A stretch of DNA of 13,215 nucleotides from Lachnospiraceae bacterium (GCA_900770325.1 CAAGKE010000165.1:1-13215); one strand, 5' to 3'. Shown: positions 1 through 7,353, counted from the stretch's first letter. Notes: a model not told the origin generated them from the letters alone. Made by a program: numbers and translations.

Positions 1-1022
1 ATCTTTTTCACTGCATCTCTTTTATTCCGATTTGCCACAGCTGCCGTCAGACTGGGCACGATCGCCGGTCCCAGACAGGAAGCAATGGAAAGGGGAACAT
101 TCATCAAAACCCGGAATTTTCCCACATAGATTCCCCATATCGTGGCATACTGGTCCTCAGAATAACCCTGTCCCTTTAAAACAGCATTAAATATCCCCTG
201 ATCAACCACATTACTGATATTATTAATCAGCGTACTCAAAACAATAGGCAAAATGGTCAAAATCAGAATACGGTAGATTTTCACAGAGGATTCCCGGTGT
301 CCCGTAACATCGCTGCGCATCTGGCGCTGCCAGCTTTTATGGTACATGGAATAGACAACCATGATAAAAAGCATCGCCACAGTCACACTGGCTACCGTAC
401 CGAATGTAGCTCCTGCTGCACCCCAGGCAGGAGCCAGAAGATCATTCCCCTGCTGTTTTGCAAGATCCAGTCCGTACTGATACATAATAACAGCACAAAC
501 CACAGAAACCACCGCATTGATAATCTGTTCGATTACCTGAGATACAGCTGTAGGCACCATATTGGACAGTCCCTGAAAAAATCCCCGGAAGGTTCCCGTG
601 ATGGCAAATATAAGAATCGCGGGAGCCAGAACCCGGAGACCGAACTTCGCCAGTTCGATATTCATTACATATTTTGTCAGCAGGCCTGCAAAAACATAAG
701 TAATCAGGGCCAGCGCTCCGCCGGATAACACAGCAAACCGTACCGCACAGAGAAACACCCGGTTGGCATTCCTGATCTCTCCCCGATGGATCCGCTCTGA
801 CATCAGCTTTGACACTGCCAGAGGCAGACTGAAGGAAGAGATCATCAGGATAATAGAATAAATCTCATTTGCAGTAGAATAATAGCTGTTTCCTTTATCT
901 CCTAATATATTGGTCAGAGGCACCCGGTAGATCAATCCGATCACCTTGGCAATAATTGAAGCAGCAGCCAGGATTGATCCCTGGACTAAGAAATTATTTG
1001 AGCCTTTTCCTTTGTTTTTCAC
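1..1022 (-). CDS. MOP-superfamily polysaccharide/lipid II flippase, YtgP/SpoVB/MurJ-like (partial, C-terminus cut by window)
   Basis: About 340 codons read openly from a GTG at 1022-1020 to the window edge. An in-frame TAA lies just upstream of the GTG, and an AAAGAGG ribosome site sits 8 bases before it, which fixes the start. The product opens with a short basic/polar tail (MKNKGKGSNNF), then a glycine-rich amphipathic stretch ending GLIYRVPL and alternating hydrophobic helices (for example FSLPLAVSKL, SVVCAVIMY, VAMLFIMVV, ILTILPIVL). This is the pattern of the polysaccharide-transport branch of the MATE/MOP superfamily. GLIYRVPL and LPLAVSKL resemble YtgP (MurJ-type) more than typical MATE drug pumps. 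Full family members are about 520-550 residues with 14 helices; roughly nine helices are visible. The expected role is flipping an undecaprenyl-linked precursor (lipid II or a sporulation/capsule glycan) across the membrane. It follows the DUF3048 gene by 42 bases with no terminator, so the two are probably co-transcribed. The exact substrate cannot be told from sequence. Confidence 0.88.
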   Translation of the reverse strand, partial: MKNKGKGSNNFLVQGSILAAASIIAKVIGLIYRVPLTNILGDKGNSYYSTANEIYSIILMISSFSLPLAVSKLMSERIHRGEIRNANRVFLCAVRFAVLSGGALALITYVFAGLLTKYVMNIELAKFGLRVLAPAILIFAITGTFRGFFQGLSNMVPTAVSQVIEQIINAVVSVVCAVIMYQYGLDLAKQQGNDLLAPAWGAAGATFGTVASVTVAMLFIMVVYSMYHKSWQRQMRSDVTGHRESSVKIYRILILTILPIVLSTLINNISNVVDQGIFNAVLKGQGYSEDQYATIWGIYVGKFRVLMNVPLSIASCLGPAIVPSLTAAVANRNKRDAVKK

Positions 1023-1064
1023 AAGCCAAACCTCTTTTTAAACAATTAAATTTTGTCTGAACGC

Positions 1065-2171
1065 CTAAAAATCAATTACATTACTGGAAATCGCAGGGTC
1101 ATCCGAAATCGTTACATGATCACTGTAGCTGTCTCTTACGATACATACCCAGGTCTTTCCCTGATTCAGCTTGATCTCATTGCCATCCATATCATAGTAG
1201 CGTGTTACATTAAAATCGTCCGCATGTACCGGTACACTGCAGTACTGGGATTCAACGGTGCAGTACAGTTCTGAATCCGGATTATAGTTATCCTTTTCCC
1301 AGGTAATATCGATCGCTTTTCCGTTGGTAATGAATTTTCCGCTGCCGCCGCTTACCACATCAATATTCAGATAGCCGTTCTCATCGAAGTTTTCCCAGTC
1401 ACAGTACTGAAGAATGATGTTCTTATAAGTCAGCTTGTTTCCGGTATTGCCGTCCACCTGAGCATCTCCATACTGGAACCGGTTGTAAAGGCCGGTATCT
1501 GCATCGTATTCAAAACGGGCATGGTTATAGGTATATCCGGGAAGTACCACCAGAGCATCCTGTCCGTTGTCCAGTGTCACAGTCTCACCGTCTTCAGCGA
1601 ACTGATAATGACCCTCATACAAAGGTGCATAATCGGTATTGTATCCGTAGGCTTCGATACCGTCCTGAATTCTTTCGTAATCGGTAAACACATTGTGGGG
1701 AGATACCCGGTCGTCGGAACGGTAATAAATAATATCTCCATAATTGGAAAGTCCGCTCAGATTATTGGTGCTTTCCAGATTCAGAATCGGTTCCGCATAG
1801 ACTGCCTGTCCGAAATGAGCATAAATGGAATTAAATTCCCTTGCCAGATAAATATAGTAGTTACGGCAGCTTCTTACAGAGCCGATGCGGGCCGCATCCT
1901 GATAATCCTCCATAATTCCCATCAGACGGGTAATGGAGCCCTCCACAGGAGCCTCATACACAACACCGCAGTTTTCAATGCCGTACTGTGGCACTGCATC
2001 ATAAATATTGTTAAACATTAAAGCAATCGGCCTGGTACGCCCGATCTCTGTAGAAACGGTCTCCCCGGTCAGATAGCTTCTGCAGGTCTCCTCTGCCATA
2101 GCGCTTCCACAGATCACAGCAGAAACCATAGCTGCCGCTGTCAGTGTCATCATTGCTTTTCTTAATCTCAT
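1065..2171 (-). CDS. Secreted DUF3048 (YerB-like) protein
   Basis: A 368-residue exported protein of the DUF3048 family, whose best-known member is Bacillus subtilis YerB, of unclear biochemical role. The start is set at ATG 2171-2169, preceded by AAAGGAG at 7 bases; an upstream in-frame TTG at 2207 would add 12 charged residues before the signal peptide and is less likely. Residues 1-26 form a signal peptide (basic start, hydrophobic core, AMA before EE). Cys21 lies inside it, but the preceding isoleucine is a poor lipobox, so secretion by signal peptidase I is favoured over lipidation, unlike YerB. The family N-terminal core is visible at about 45-140: RPIALMFNN, YGIENCGVVYEAPVEGSITR, IGSVRSCRNYY and IYAHFGQA. 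The C-terminal part (about 200-368) contains NGKAIDITWEKD and GKTWVCIV, typical of the second DUF3048 domain. The gene has its own likely promoter and precedes a lipid-flippase gene, suggesting an envelope role (inference). Confidence 0.88.
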   Translation of the reverse strand: MRLRKAMMTLTAAAMVSAVICGSAMAEETCRSYLTGETVSTEIGRTRPIALMFNNIYDAVPQYGIENCGVVYEAPVEGSITRLMGIMEDYQDAARIGSVRSCRNYYIYLAREFNSIYAHFGQAVYAEPILNLESTNNLSGLSNYGDIIYYRSDDRVSPHNVFTDYERIQDGIEAYGYNTDYAPLYEGHYQFAEDGETVTLDNGQDALVVLPGYTYNHARFEYDADTGLYNRFQYGDAQVDGNTGNKLTYKNIILQYCDWENFDENGYLNIDVVSGGSGKFITNGKAIDITWEKDNYNPDSELYCTVESQYCSVPVHADDFNVTRYYDMDGNEIKLNQGKTWVCIVRDSYSDHVTISDDPAISSNVIDF

Positions 2172-2200
2172 AGTAATTCTCCTTTCTTTATTTACCTCCC

Positions 2201-2214
2201 TGGGCAATTGCCCA
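2201..2214. repeat. Perfect 14-bp palindrome between promoter and start of the DUF3048 gene
   Basis: TGGGCAATTGCCCA reads identically on both strands. It lies about 6-19 bases downstream of the predicted transcription start and just before the ribosome site of the DUF3048 gene, a position suited to a repressor operator. No binding protein can be named; it could also be chance. Confidence 0.4.
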
Positions 2215-2226
2215 ATTTACTTCCCG

Positions 2227-2254
2227 GTTATATTATGAACCTGCCGCCTGTCAT
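2227..2254 (-). promoter_or_regulatory. Putative sigma-A-type promoter of the DUF3048/flippase pair
   Basis: On the minus strand ATGACA (2254-2249, 5 of 6 to TTGACA) is separated by 16 bases from TATAAC (2232-2227, 5 of 6 to TATAAT). Initiation would fall near 2220, giving a leader of about 50 bases. The position between ybeY and the DUF3048 gene fits a new transcription unit. Confidence 0.5.
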
Positions 2255-2270
2255 CCCCTGCTCTGTTTAG

Positions 2271-2310
2271 GAACGCCTCTGGCGTTCTTGCCGCGGCGTG
2301 GCCGAATACG
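2271..2310 (+). repeat. Dispersed palindromic repeat, copy A
   Basis: A 40-bp unit beginning GAACGCC-TCT-GGCGTTC (a 7-bp perfect stem with a 3-base loop), followed by the 8-bp palindrome GCCGCGGC and CGAATACG. It matches 36 of 40 positions of copy B (9736-9775, opposite strand), and all four differences are transitions. It lies 24 bases beyond the ybeY stop. No open frame or transposase is attached, so it looks like a REP-type intergenic element rather than an insertion sequence. In copy A the hairpin is followed by no U tract in the ybeY direction, so a terminator role is not supported. Confidence 0.75.
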
Positions 2311-2333
2311 TTGCATTCTTTCAGGATAAAAAA

Positions 2334-2837
2334 TCAGCGCAGAATGCCAAGCTCTTCCAGAATACCCCGCTGCTTCTGCTCCATAACTGCTGCCTCCTCT
2401 GCCTCCATATGGTCATATCCCATCAGATGCAGCATACTGTGGGCAATCAGAAATGCATATTCTCTTTTTACAGAATGACCGTATTCCCCGGCCTGCTCCA
2501 GCACCTTTTCCGCTGAGATCACAATATCTCCCAGCAGCAGCTCCCCTGTCTCCGGATTAAAACAATCCTCCGGACAGTCATCCTCCTCCAGGAAATCAAA
2601 CTTTCCTGCTTCCTCATATTCGATCATGGGAAAAGAGAGCACATCCGTAGGCCGGTCGATCTTGCGGAACTCCCTGTTCATCTGATGAATCTGCTCATTA
2701 TCTGTGATCAGAAGATTTACCTCCGCCTCATAGGGACATCCGATAAAATCCAGAGCTCCATTGATCACAGTTCCGGCAATCTCCTCCAGAGGAATAGCCA
2801 GTTCTGTTTTGCTTTCATTTTCAAAATTAATGGTCAT
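2334..2837 (-). CDS. ybeY: Endoribonuclease YbeY (rRNA maturation factor)
   Basis: A 167-residue, full-length YbeY/UPF0054 single-strand endoribonuclease, a zinc-dependent cytoplasmic enzyme involved in 16S rRNA 3' end maturation and ribosome quality control. The family zinc motif H-x3-H-x5-H is present as HSMLHLMGYDH (His133, His137, His143). The second conserved block, FRKIDRPTDVLSFP (residues 57-70), carries the conserved arginine expected in the active site (Arg58), and GDIVIS follows at 103-108. The ATG at 2837 overlaps the phoH stop codon as ATGA, so translation is probably coupled to phoH, which explains why no separate strong ribosome site is needed. The phoH-ybeY order is the usual one in Firmicutes. 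Downstream, the frequent partners dgkA, cdd and era are absent; a dispersed repeat and the DUF3048 gene follow instead. Confidence 0.97.
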   Translation of the reverse strand: MTINFENESKTELAIPLEEIAGTVINGALDFIGCPYEAEVNLLITDNEQIHQMNREFRKIDRPTDVLSFPMIEYEEAGKFDFLEEDDCPEDCFNPETGELLLGDIVISAEKVLEQAGEYGHSVKREYAFLIAHSMLHLMGYDHMEAEEAAVMEQKQRGILEELGILR

Positions 2838-3856
2838 GCTTCGCTCCTAAAACTTCTGCGGCGTTCTCTGTCCTCCGACCGTTCCTTCTGCCTGGCGGAC
2901 AGCTTTGCCTCATAATCATCATACGCTTTTACGATTTTCTGTACAAGAGGATGACGTACCACATCCTGGCTGGTAAGATAGCAGAACTTGATATCTTCTA
3001 CTTTTTTCAGTACTTTAACAGCTACCTCCAGACCTGACTGAGCTGCAGCCGGAAGATCCTTCTGTGTCAGGTCTCCGGTAACGATCACCTTGGAACCAAA
3101 GCCAATTCGGGTCAGGAACATTTTCATCTGGGCCGGTGTGGTATTCTGGGCCTCATCCAGAATAATGAAGGCATTATCCAGCGTTCTTCCTCTCATATAG
3201 GCCAGAGGAGCCACTTCGATCAGTCCCTTTTCCATATTTTTCTGGAAGCTTTCCGGTCCCATGATCTGATACAACGCATCATACAGCGGACGCAGATAAG
3301 GATCCACCTTGCTCTGCAGGTCTCCCGGGAGAAAGCCCAGCTTCTCTCCTGCTTCAATGGCGGGACGCGTCATAATGATCCGGCTTACTTCATCATTTTT
3401 AAAAGCGGTAATGGCCATGGCCATAGCCAGATATGTCTTACCGGTACCGGCAGGCCCGATGCCGAATACGATCATATTTTTCCGTATGGCATCCACATAT
3501 TGCTTCTGCCCCAGAGTCTTGGGCTTTATCGGCTTGCCATTGATGGTATGGCAGATACAGTCTCTGTCGATCTCCACCAGGGAGGCTTCCTTTTCCTCAT
3601 AGGATAAAGAAATGGCATAGTTTACATTCTGCTCCGTAATCACATTGCCCCGCTTCGACAGCTCCATCAGATTTGAGAGGATACGTACTGCCCGGTCAGC
3701 AGCAGGCTCACTGCCCAAAATCTTCGTGATACCGTCTCTGCTGATCACAGTCACATTCAATGACTTTTCGATTTTTTTAATAAACTGGTCGAATTGTCCA
3801 AATACATTCTTCTCATGCTCTGCCGGAACAGAAATCATTCTTTCAACCATACTCAT
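2834..3856 (-). CDS. phoH: PhoH family ATPase (PhoH-like protein)
   Basis: A 340-residue cytoplasmic P-loop ATPase of the PhoH/YbeZ family, related to the helicase superfamily 1 core and thought to act with YbeY in RNA metabolism. Residues 1 to about 100 are the usual N-terminal KH-like RNA-binding region. The Walker A motif is GPAGTGKT (134-141) and Walker B is IILDEAQN (231-238). TRPAIEAGEKLGFLPGD (163-179) and VTGDLTQKDLP are further family signatures. The last ~30 residues are highly charged (SARQKERSEDRERRRS), probably disordered. The gene overlaps yqfD upstream and ybeY downstream by ATGA junctions, so the three should be made from one message. Two ATGs lie two codons apart (3856 and 3850); the first gives the ATGA overlap and is preferred. 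Despite the name, regulation by phosphate is not implied here. Length is normal for the family. Confidence 0.96.
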   Translation of the reverse strand: MSMVERMISVPAEHEKNVFGQFDQFIKKIEKSLNVTVISRDGITKILGSEPAADRAVRILSNLMELSKRGNVITEQNVNYAISLSYEEKEASLVEIDRDCICHTINGKPIKPKTLGQKQYVDAIRKNMIVFGIGPAGTGKTYLAMAMAITAFKNDEVSRIIMTRPAIEAGEKLGFLPGDLQSKVDPYLRPLYDALYQIMGPESFQKNMEKGLIEVAPLAYMRGRTLDNAFIILDEAQNTTPAQMKMFLTRIGFGSKVIVTGDLTQKDLPAAAQSGLEVAVKVLKKVEDIKFCYLTSQDVVRHPLVQKIVKAYDDYEAKLSARQKERSEDRERRRSFRSEA

Positions 3857-5082
3857 TCTCTGGAAATTCCTTCTTTCTGTAGTTCATTGCTGTCTATCCC
3901 GATCCGCTTTCCGGTCTTTTCAATCAAAAGCAAATTTCCTTCTGCGGTGCAGACAGAATCAGTCGTTTCTATTTTAACATTATTTTGAAATATTTGAACC
4001 CCCTTTTCTTGTATTTTTTCAAGAAACTGATTCAAATTATGTTCTGCCTGCTCTCTCGCCTGATCCGGAGTTATATTTTTTTCTACGATCCGGTATTCCC
4101 GCAGAACGATACTGGAAAAATATACCGGAAGATAAAAGTTTTCCATCAAACGAAGCTGATGATTTTCTGTAACACAGTCATACTGCCTGTAAGGGTTTCC
4201 AAAGAAGGGTATCCCCAGATGAAATGTACCCAGTTTCAGAAGAAAACGGCTGCTCTCCCTGCCGGAATATACTTTTTCCGGCTGTTTCAGCGAAACGCGG
4301 TCCTGATAATACCGGCTGGTCTGTACATATATATCCGCATCAGCCGCTACATATCTGCGGTCATATACTTCATCTGAATCATTGATCAGCTCCACACAGC
4401 CGGATACCAGCAGATCTCCTTTTTTTACCTGCGTACCTGCTGTGACCATTGGAGTACCGGCTCTGGTAATGATTCGGGTCACCGTTCCCTCTGCCTCTGA
4501 AACCAGATTACAGGGACTTTCTGCTTCCGGTACCTGCGTTTCCATATCCTGATTTTCTTTCAGAGAAATCAAAAGTCTCGTTCCCTGGAGCTTTACTGAT
4601 ACCCAGGTAAGCTCCGGGAAAAACTGCCGCAGGTTGGCCGCCAGAAGTTTATAATCCACTTCACGTTTCCAGATTCCCTGCCGGATTCCTTCCACCTTTA
4701 AATAATCCATGATTTTTTCATCACTCACTGACAGATTCCCATCGATTTTGATATCCCAGATAAAAAGAGATAAAAAGAAAAGCAGTGCAAGAGAACCGCT
4801 CAGGGCCAGAAACAAAGGTTTCCGTTTCCGGTAACGGTAAAAAAAGAAAGGTAGCCCGTTTTTTTTCAGTATCCGTACCCGGATACGGCATTTTCGGACC
4901 AAAGGCTTTATTTTCCGGAAACCTGCCAGAGAAAGACTTGCCTCATATCCTTCTTCCACCGGGCACAGATTCCAGAGATTTATCTGATGGTAGGCACAAA
5001 GATTTAGAAAACGCTCACAAAACCCGCCGGTTACCAGGATGCGTACATTTCCCTTTGCCCAGGATAACAATTTTCCCTTCAC
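3853..5082 (-). CDS. yqfD: Sporulation protein YqfD
   Basis: A 409-residue membrane protein of the YqfD family, needed for efficient sporulation in Bacillus. Recognisable features are the N-terminal block (KGKLLSWAKGNVRILVTGG), a single transmembrane segment at about 90-110 followed by WDIKIDGNLSVSD, a POTRA-like stretch, and a large extracytoplasmic region with VSEAEGTVTRIITRAGTP and VKKGDLLVSG. The start is uncertain: TTG at 5085 and GTG at 5082 are adjacent, with AAGGGG upstream at 7 and 10 bases respectively and an in-frame TGA just before the TTG. GTG is chosen because B. subtilis YqfD begins with a matching MKNKW-type sequence. It lies 16 bases after yqfC and overlaps phoH by ATGA. Its location in the envelope beside cytoplasmic RNA-processing genes is a conserved Firmicutes arrangement, not evidence of shared function. 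Confidence 0.95.
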   Translation of the reverse strand: MKGKLLSWAKGNVRILVTGGFCERFLNLCAYHQINLWNLCPVEEGYEASLSLAGFRKIKPLVRKCRIRVRILKKNGLPFFFYRYRKRKPLFLALSGSLALLFFLSLFIWDIKIDGNLSVSDEKIMDYLKVEGIRQGIWKREVDYKLLAANLRQFFPELTWVSVKLQGTRLLISLKENQDMETQVPEAESPCNLVSEAEGTVTRIITRAGTPMVTAGTQVKKGDLLVSGCVELINDSDEVYDRRYVAADADIYVQTSRYYQDRVSLKQPEKVYSGRESSRFLLKLGTFHLGIPFFGNPYRQYDCVTENHQLRLMENFYLPVYFSSIVLREYRIVEKNITPDQAREQAEHNLNQFLEKIQEKGVQIFQNNVKIETTDSVCTAEGNLLLIEKTGKRIGIDSNELQKEGISRE

Positions 5083-5098
5083 CAATCACGATCCCCTT

Positions 5099-5437
5099 TT
5101 ATCGATTTTTATAGCATATACTTTCGATCTTTCCTTTGATTTTCATTTCTTCCTGCGCATAATAAAGAATTTCCAGATGTCTTCCGATCACTTCCACCTG
5201 ACACTGCTTTGTCAGTATAGTTATTCTTTCGGGGCAGTAATTCAGGATACCCTTATAATTTTCTATTACAATCTCATTCTGCCCTGTAACCGTGACACAA
5301 CAGGAGCCTGTTACCGTATCCCGGGGCAGCATGGTTGTATCCGCAAATTTTCCCAGAAGCTGTTCCCAATGCTCTTTACGGGCGGCTTCCCTTTTTGCTT
5401 TTTGGGTCTGACGGAACACAGAACCACTTCCTGACAT
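5099..5437 (-). CDS. yqfC: Sporulation protein YqfC (YabP/YqfC family)
   Basis: A 112-residue protein of the YabP/YqfC family, small beta-rich sporulation proteins. The basic, polar N-terminus (residues 1-30) is followed by the family core: LPRDTVTGSCCVTVTGQNEIVIENYKGILNY-type strands from about 37 to 68, then an Ile/Val-rich strand and GRHLEILYYAQEEMKIKGKI near the end. The start ATG at 5437 has a strong AAGGAG ribosome site 6 bases upstream. It is the first gene of yqfC-yqfD-phoH-ybeY and sits just after the kinase terminator, so a promoter is expected between about 5440 and 5500. I could not identify a convincing sigma-E or sigma-A site there, although in Bacillus this pair is sporulation-expressed. 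No transmembrane segment is visible. Length is typical of the family. Confidence 0.94.
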   Translation of the reverse strand: MSGSGSVFRQTQKAKREAARKEHWEQLLGKFADTTMLPRDTVTGSCCVTVTGQNEIVIENYKGILNYCPERITILTKQCQVEVIGRHLEILYYAQEEMKIKGKIESICYKNR

Positions 5438-5473
5438 TATTTTCTCCTTATCTGCTTCTTTCCTTTATATACT

Positions 5474-5492
5474 TCTGCGATCTGTCCGCAGA
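5474..5492 (-). other. Small hairpin in the yqfC leader
   Basis: TCTGCG and CGCAGA form a 6-bp perfect stem with a 7-base loop, about 37-55 bases upstream of the yqfC start. No U tract follows. It may be a leader stem or chance. Confidence 0.25.
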
Positions 5493-5502
5493 AAAGAGGA
5501 AT

Positions 5503-5557
5503 AAAAAAAGTGCCTCCGGAAACTGACAGGACGTTCAATTTTACAAAGACACTTTTT
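5503..5557 (-). terminator. Rho-independent terminator after the FGGY kinase
   Basis: In the direction of transcription, AAAAAGTGTC (5557-5548) pairs with GGCACTTTTT (5514-5505) as a 10-bp stem with one G-T pair, followed by further T residues. The enclosed loop is long (about 33 bases). It begins 65 bases past the kinase stop and separates the kinase from yqfC. The A-rich and T-rich arms would also favour use in the opposite direction. Confidence 0.65.
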
Positions 5558-5621
5558 CTATTTAAATTATGTATTTTTCATCCGATATATGCAGAAAAAT
5601 CGCTGCTGTTCACTTTCAACC

Positions 5622-7220
5622 TTACTTCAGATTTTCTACTGCAGCACGTTCAATAGGAAGTCCGGCAGCGTAACGCTGAATAAACTCATCAAAACCTTCC
5701 ACGTCGGAAGCCTTCGGTTCAAGCGTGGTTCCCTTCTCACCTGCAAATACTTTCTTGTTCAGGTAATCAGCCAGTCCTTCTCCTTCTTCCTTCTGCATCA
5801 TAAAGTTTGCCAGAACAGCAATACCCCATGCGCCGCCTTCACCGGCTGTTTCCATAACAGTAACCGGAGCATTAACAGCTGCAGCCAGGATACTCTGTCC
5901 TACCCCTGCTGTTTTGAACAGACCGCCGTGGCCCATCATACGGCTCACCTTCACATCCTCTTTCTTAAACAGGATGTCCAGACCGGTCTTTAATGCGCCA
6001 AGTGAGGTAAACAGATTCACTCTCATAAAGTTTGCCAGATTGAATTTTGCGTTAGGTGTACGAACAAACAGAGGACGTCCTTCTTCAAATCCGGTTACAT
6101 GCTCTCCGGAGAAATAGTTGTAAGCCAGCAGACCGCCGCAGTCCGGATCGCCCTCCAGGGCCTTATTATACAGAACACCAAAGATCTGGTTCATATCCGG
6201 CTTAATACCCATTGCCTCTGAATATTCCTTAAAAATATTCACCCATGCATTCAGGTCAGAGGTACAATTGTTGCAGTGTACCATAGCCACCAGATCACCG
6301 CTGGGAGTGGTCACCAGGTCGATCTCCGGATAAACATTCTCCAGATCCTTCTCCAGAACCACCATAGCGAATACGGAAGTACCTGCAGATACGTTTCCTG
6401 TGGTAACCTCCACACTATTGGTAGCTGTCATACCGGTACCCGCATCACCTTCCGGCGGGCACATGGGAATTCCGGCCTTCAAAGTGCCGCTTACATCCAG
6501 AAGTCTGGCACCTTTTTCCGTCAGCACACCGGCCTTATCACCGGCCACCAGAACCTTCGGCAGAATCTCTTCCAGCTTCCAGGGATATTTTCCGTCAACC
6601 AGACGGTCAAATTTAGCGATCATCTCCTGATCAAAGTTCCTGGTATGGATATCAATCGGGAACATACCGGAAGCTTCGCCCACACCCAGCACCTTCTCAC
6701 CGGAAAGCTGCCAGTGAATATAACCTGCAAGAGTGGTAAAGAAAGTGATCTCCGGAACATGCTCCTCACCGTTCAGGATCGCCTGATACAGATGGGCAAT
6801 GCTCCATCTCTGAGGAATATTGTAATGGAACAGCTCAGTCAGCTTTGCGGAAGCCTCTCCGGTAATGGTGTTTCTCCAGGTACGGAACGGAACCAGAAGT
6901 TCATCCTCTTTATTGAATGCCATATAACCATGCATCATGGCACTGAAGCCGATGGAACCAATCGTCTCCAGAGCCACTCCGTATTTTTCCTTTACATCTG
7001 CCGCCAGATTGCTGTAACAATCCTGCAGGCCGGTCCAGATATCATCCAGACTGTAGGTCCAGATACCGTTTTCCAGGCGATTCTCCCAGTCGTGGCTTCC
7101 GGAAGCAATTGTCTTATGATCGTCTTCCTTGATCAGAATCGCTTTGATTCTGGTGGAACCGAACTCAATTCCAAGAGCTGTCTTGCCGGTCTGCACCGCA
7201 GTCTTTGCATCAATTCCCAT
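5622..7220 (-). CDS. FGGY-family carbohydrate kinase (xylulokinase/ribulokinase-like)
   Basis: A 532-residue cytoplasmic sugar kinase that transfers ATP gamma-phosphate to a ketopentose or related sugar. The N-terminal ATPase motif is ALGIEFGSTRIKAILI (15-30), and the substrate region FSAMMHGYMAF (92-102) parallels the xylulokinase SGQMHG block. The likely catalytic base is Asp259 in PEGDAGTGM. The adenosine-side motif is GHGGLFKTAGVGQSILAAA, followed by TAGEGGAWG. The ATG at 7220 has a near-perfect AAAGGAGG ribosome site 9 bases upstream. The gene stands alone, with its own promoter and terminator, and no isomerase, epimerase or transporter beside it, so the substrate is not shown by context. 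Length and motifs fit the clostridial FGGY group annotated as xylulokinase or as non-orthologous ribulokinase (AraK); L-ribulose and D-xylulose are the main candidates. AT-rich TTTGTATAT boxes flanking the promoter suggest control by a sugar-responsive repressor (inference). Confidence 0.9.
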   Translation of the reverse strand: MGIDAKTAVQTGKTALGIEFGSTRIKAILIKEDDHKTIASGSHDWENRLENGIWTYSLDDIWTGLQDCYSNLAADVKEKYGVALETIGSIGFSAMMHGYMAFNKEDELLVPFRTWRNTITGEASAKLTELFHYNIPQRWSIAHLYQAILNGEEHVPEITFFTTLAGYIHWQLSGEKVLGVGEASGMFPIDIHTRNFDQEMIAKFDRLVDGKYPWKLEEILPKVLVAGDKAGVLTEKGARLLDVSGTLKAGIPMCPPEGDAGTGMTATNSVEVTTGNVSAGTSVFAMVVLEKDLENVYPEIDLVTTPSGDLVAMVHCNNCTSDLNAWVNIFKEYSEAMGIKPDMNQIFGVLYNKALEGDPDCGGLLAYNYFSGEHVTGFEEGRPLFVRTPNAKFNLANFMRVNLFTSLGALKTGLDILFKKEDVKVSRMMGHGGLFKTAGVGQSILAAAVNAPVTVMETAGEGGAWGIAVLANFMMQKEEGEGLADYLNKKVFAGEKGTTLEPKASDVEGFDEFIQRYAAGLPIERAAVENLK

Positions 7221-7247
7221 TTCAAAAATCCTCCTTTAACATACATA

Positions 7248-7298
7248 TTTGTATATATTGCATAAAACAATCATCTTTTTTTTATTTTAATATACAAA
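7248..7298. promoter_or_regulatory. Inverted TTTGTATAT/ATATACAAA boxes flanking the kinase start site
   Basis: TTTGTATAT (7248-7256) and its exact complement ATATACAAA (7290-7298) form a 9-bp inverted repeat separated by 33 bases. One box abuts the -10 element inside the spacer and the other lies in the leader. The TTGTA-type half-site resembles operators of GntR-family sugar regulators such as AraR. The family is inferred; both boxes are AT-rich and could be partly fortuitous. Confidence 0.35.
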
Positions 7299-7312
7299 AA
7301 CCACTATGTCAA
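7284..7312 (-). promoter_or_regulatory. Sigma-A promoter of the FGGY kinase
   Basis: TTGACA (7312-7307), a 17-base spacer and TAAAAT (7289-7284, 5 of 6) form a near-consensus housekeeping promoter. Initiation would be near 7277, leaving a leader of about 57 bases before the kinase ATG. Confidence 0.75.
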
Positions 7313-7313
7313 T

Positions 7314-7331
7314 GAAGAATCCATATTCTTC
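7314..7331. repeat. 7-bp hairpin just upstream of the kinase -35
   Basis: GAAGAAT-CCAT-ATTCTTC is a perfect inverted repeat ending one base before the kinase -35 element and 22 bases beyond the stop of the preceding gene. It lacks a U tract, so it may be an activator/repressor site or a weak 3' hairpin for the upstream message. Confidence 0.35.
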
Positions 7332-7353
7332 CCGGTGCTTCCGTGAGATGTAG

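Noticed and set aside
297..728. Plus-strand 143-codon open frame
   Set aside because: Antisense to the flippase gene, which is open from the window edge to a well-supported GTG start.
2172..2207. Longer N-terminus for the DUF3048 protein from TTG 2207
   Set aside because: It would place 12 charged residues before the signal peptide and bury the strong AAAGGAG site that correctly spaces ATG 2171.
6276..7265. Plus-strand 329-codon open frame
   Set aside because: Antisense to the FGGY kinase, whose motifs and ribosome site are clear; no independent signals.
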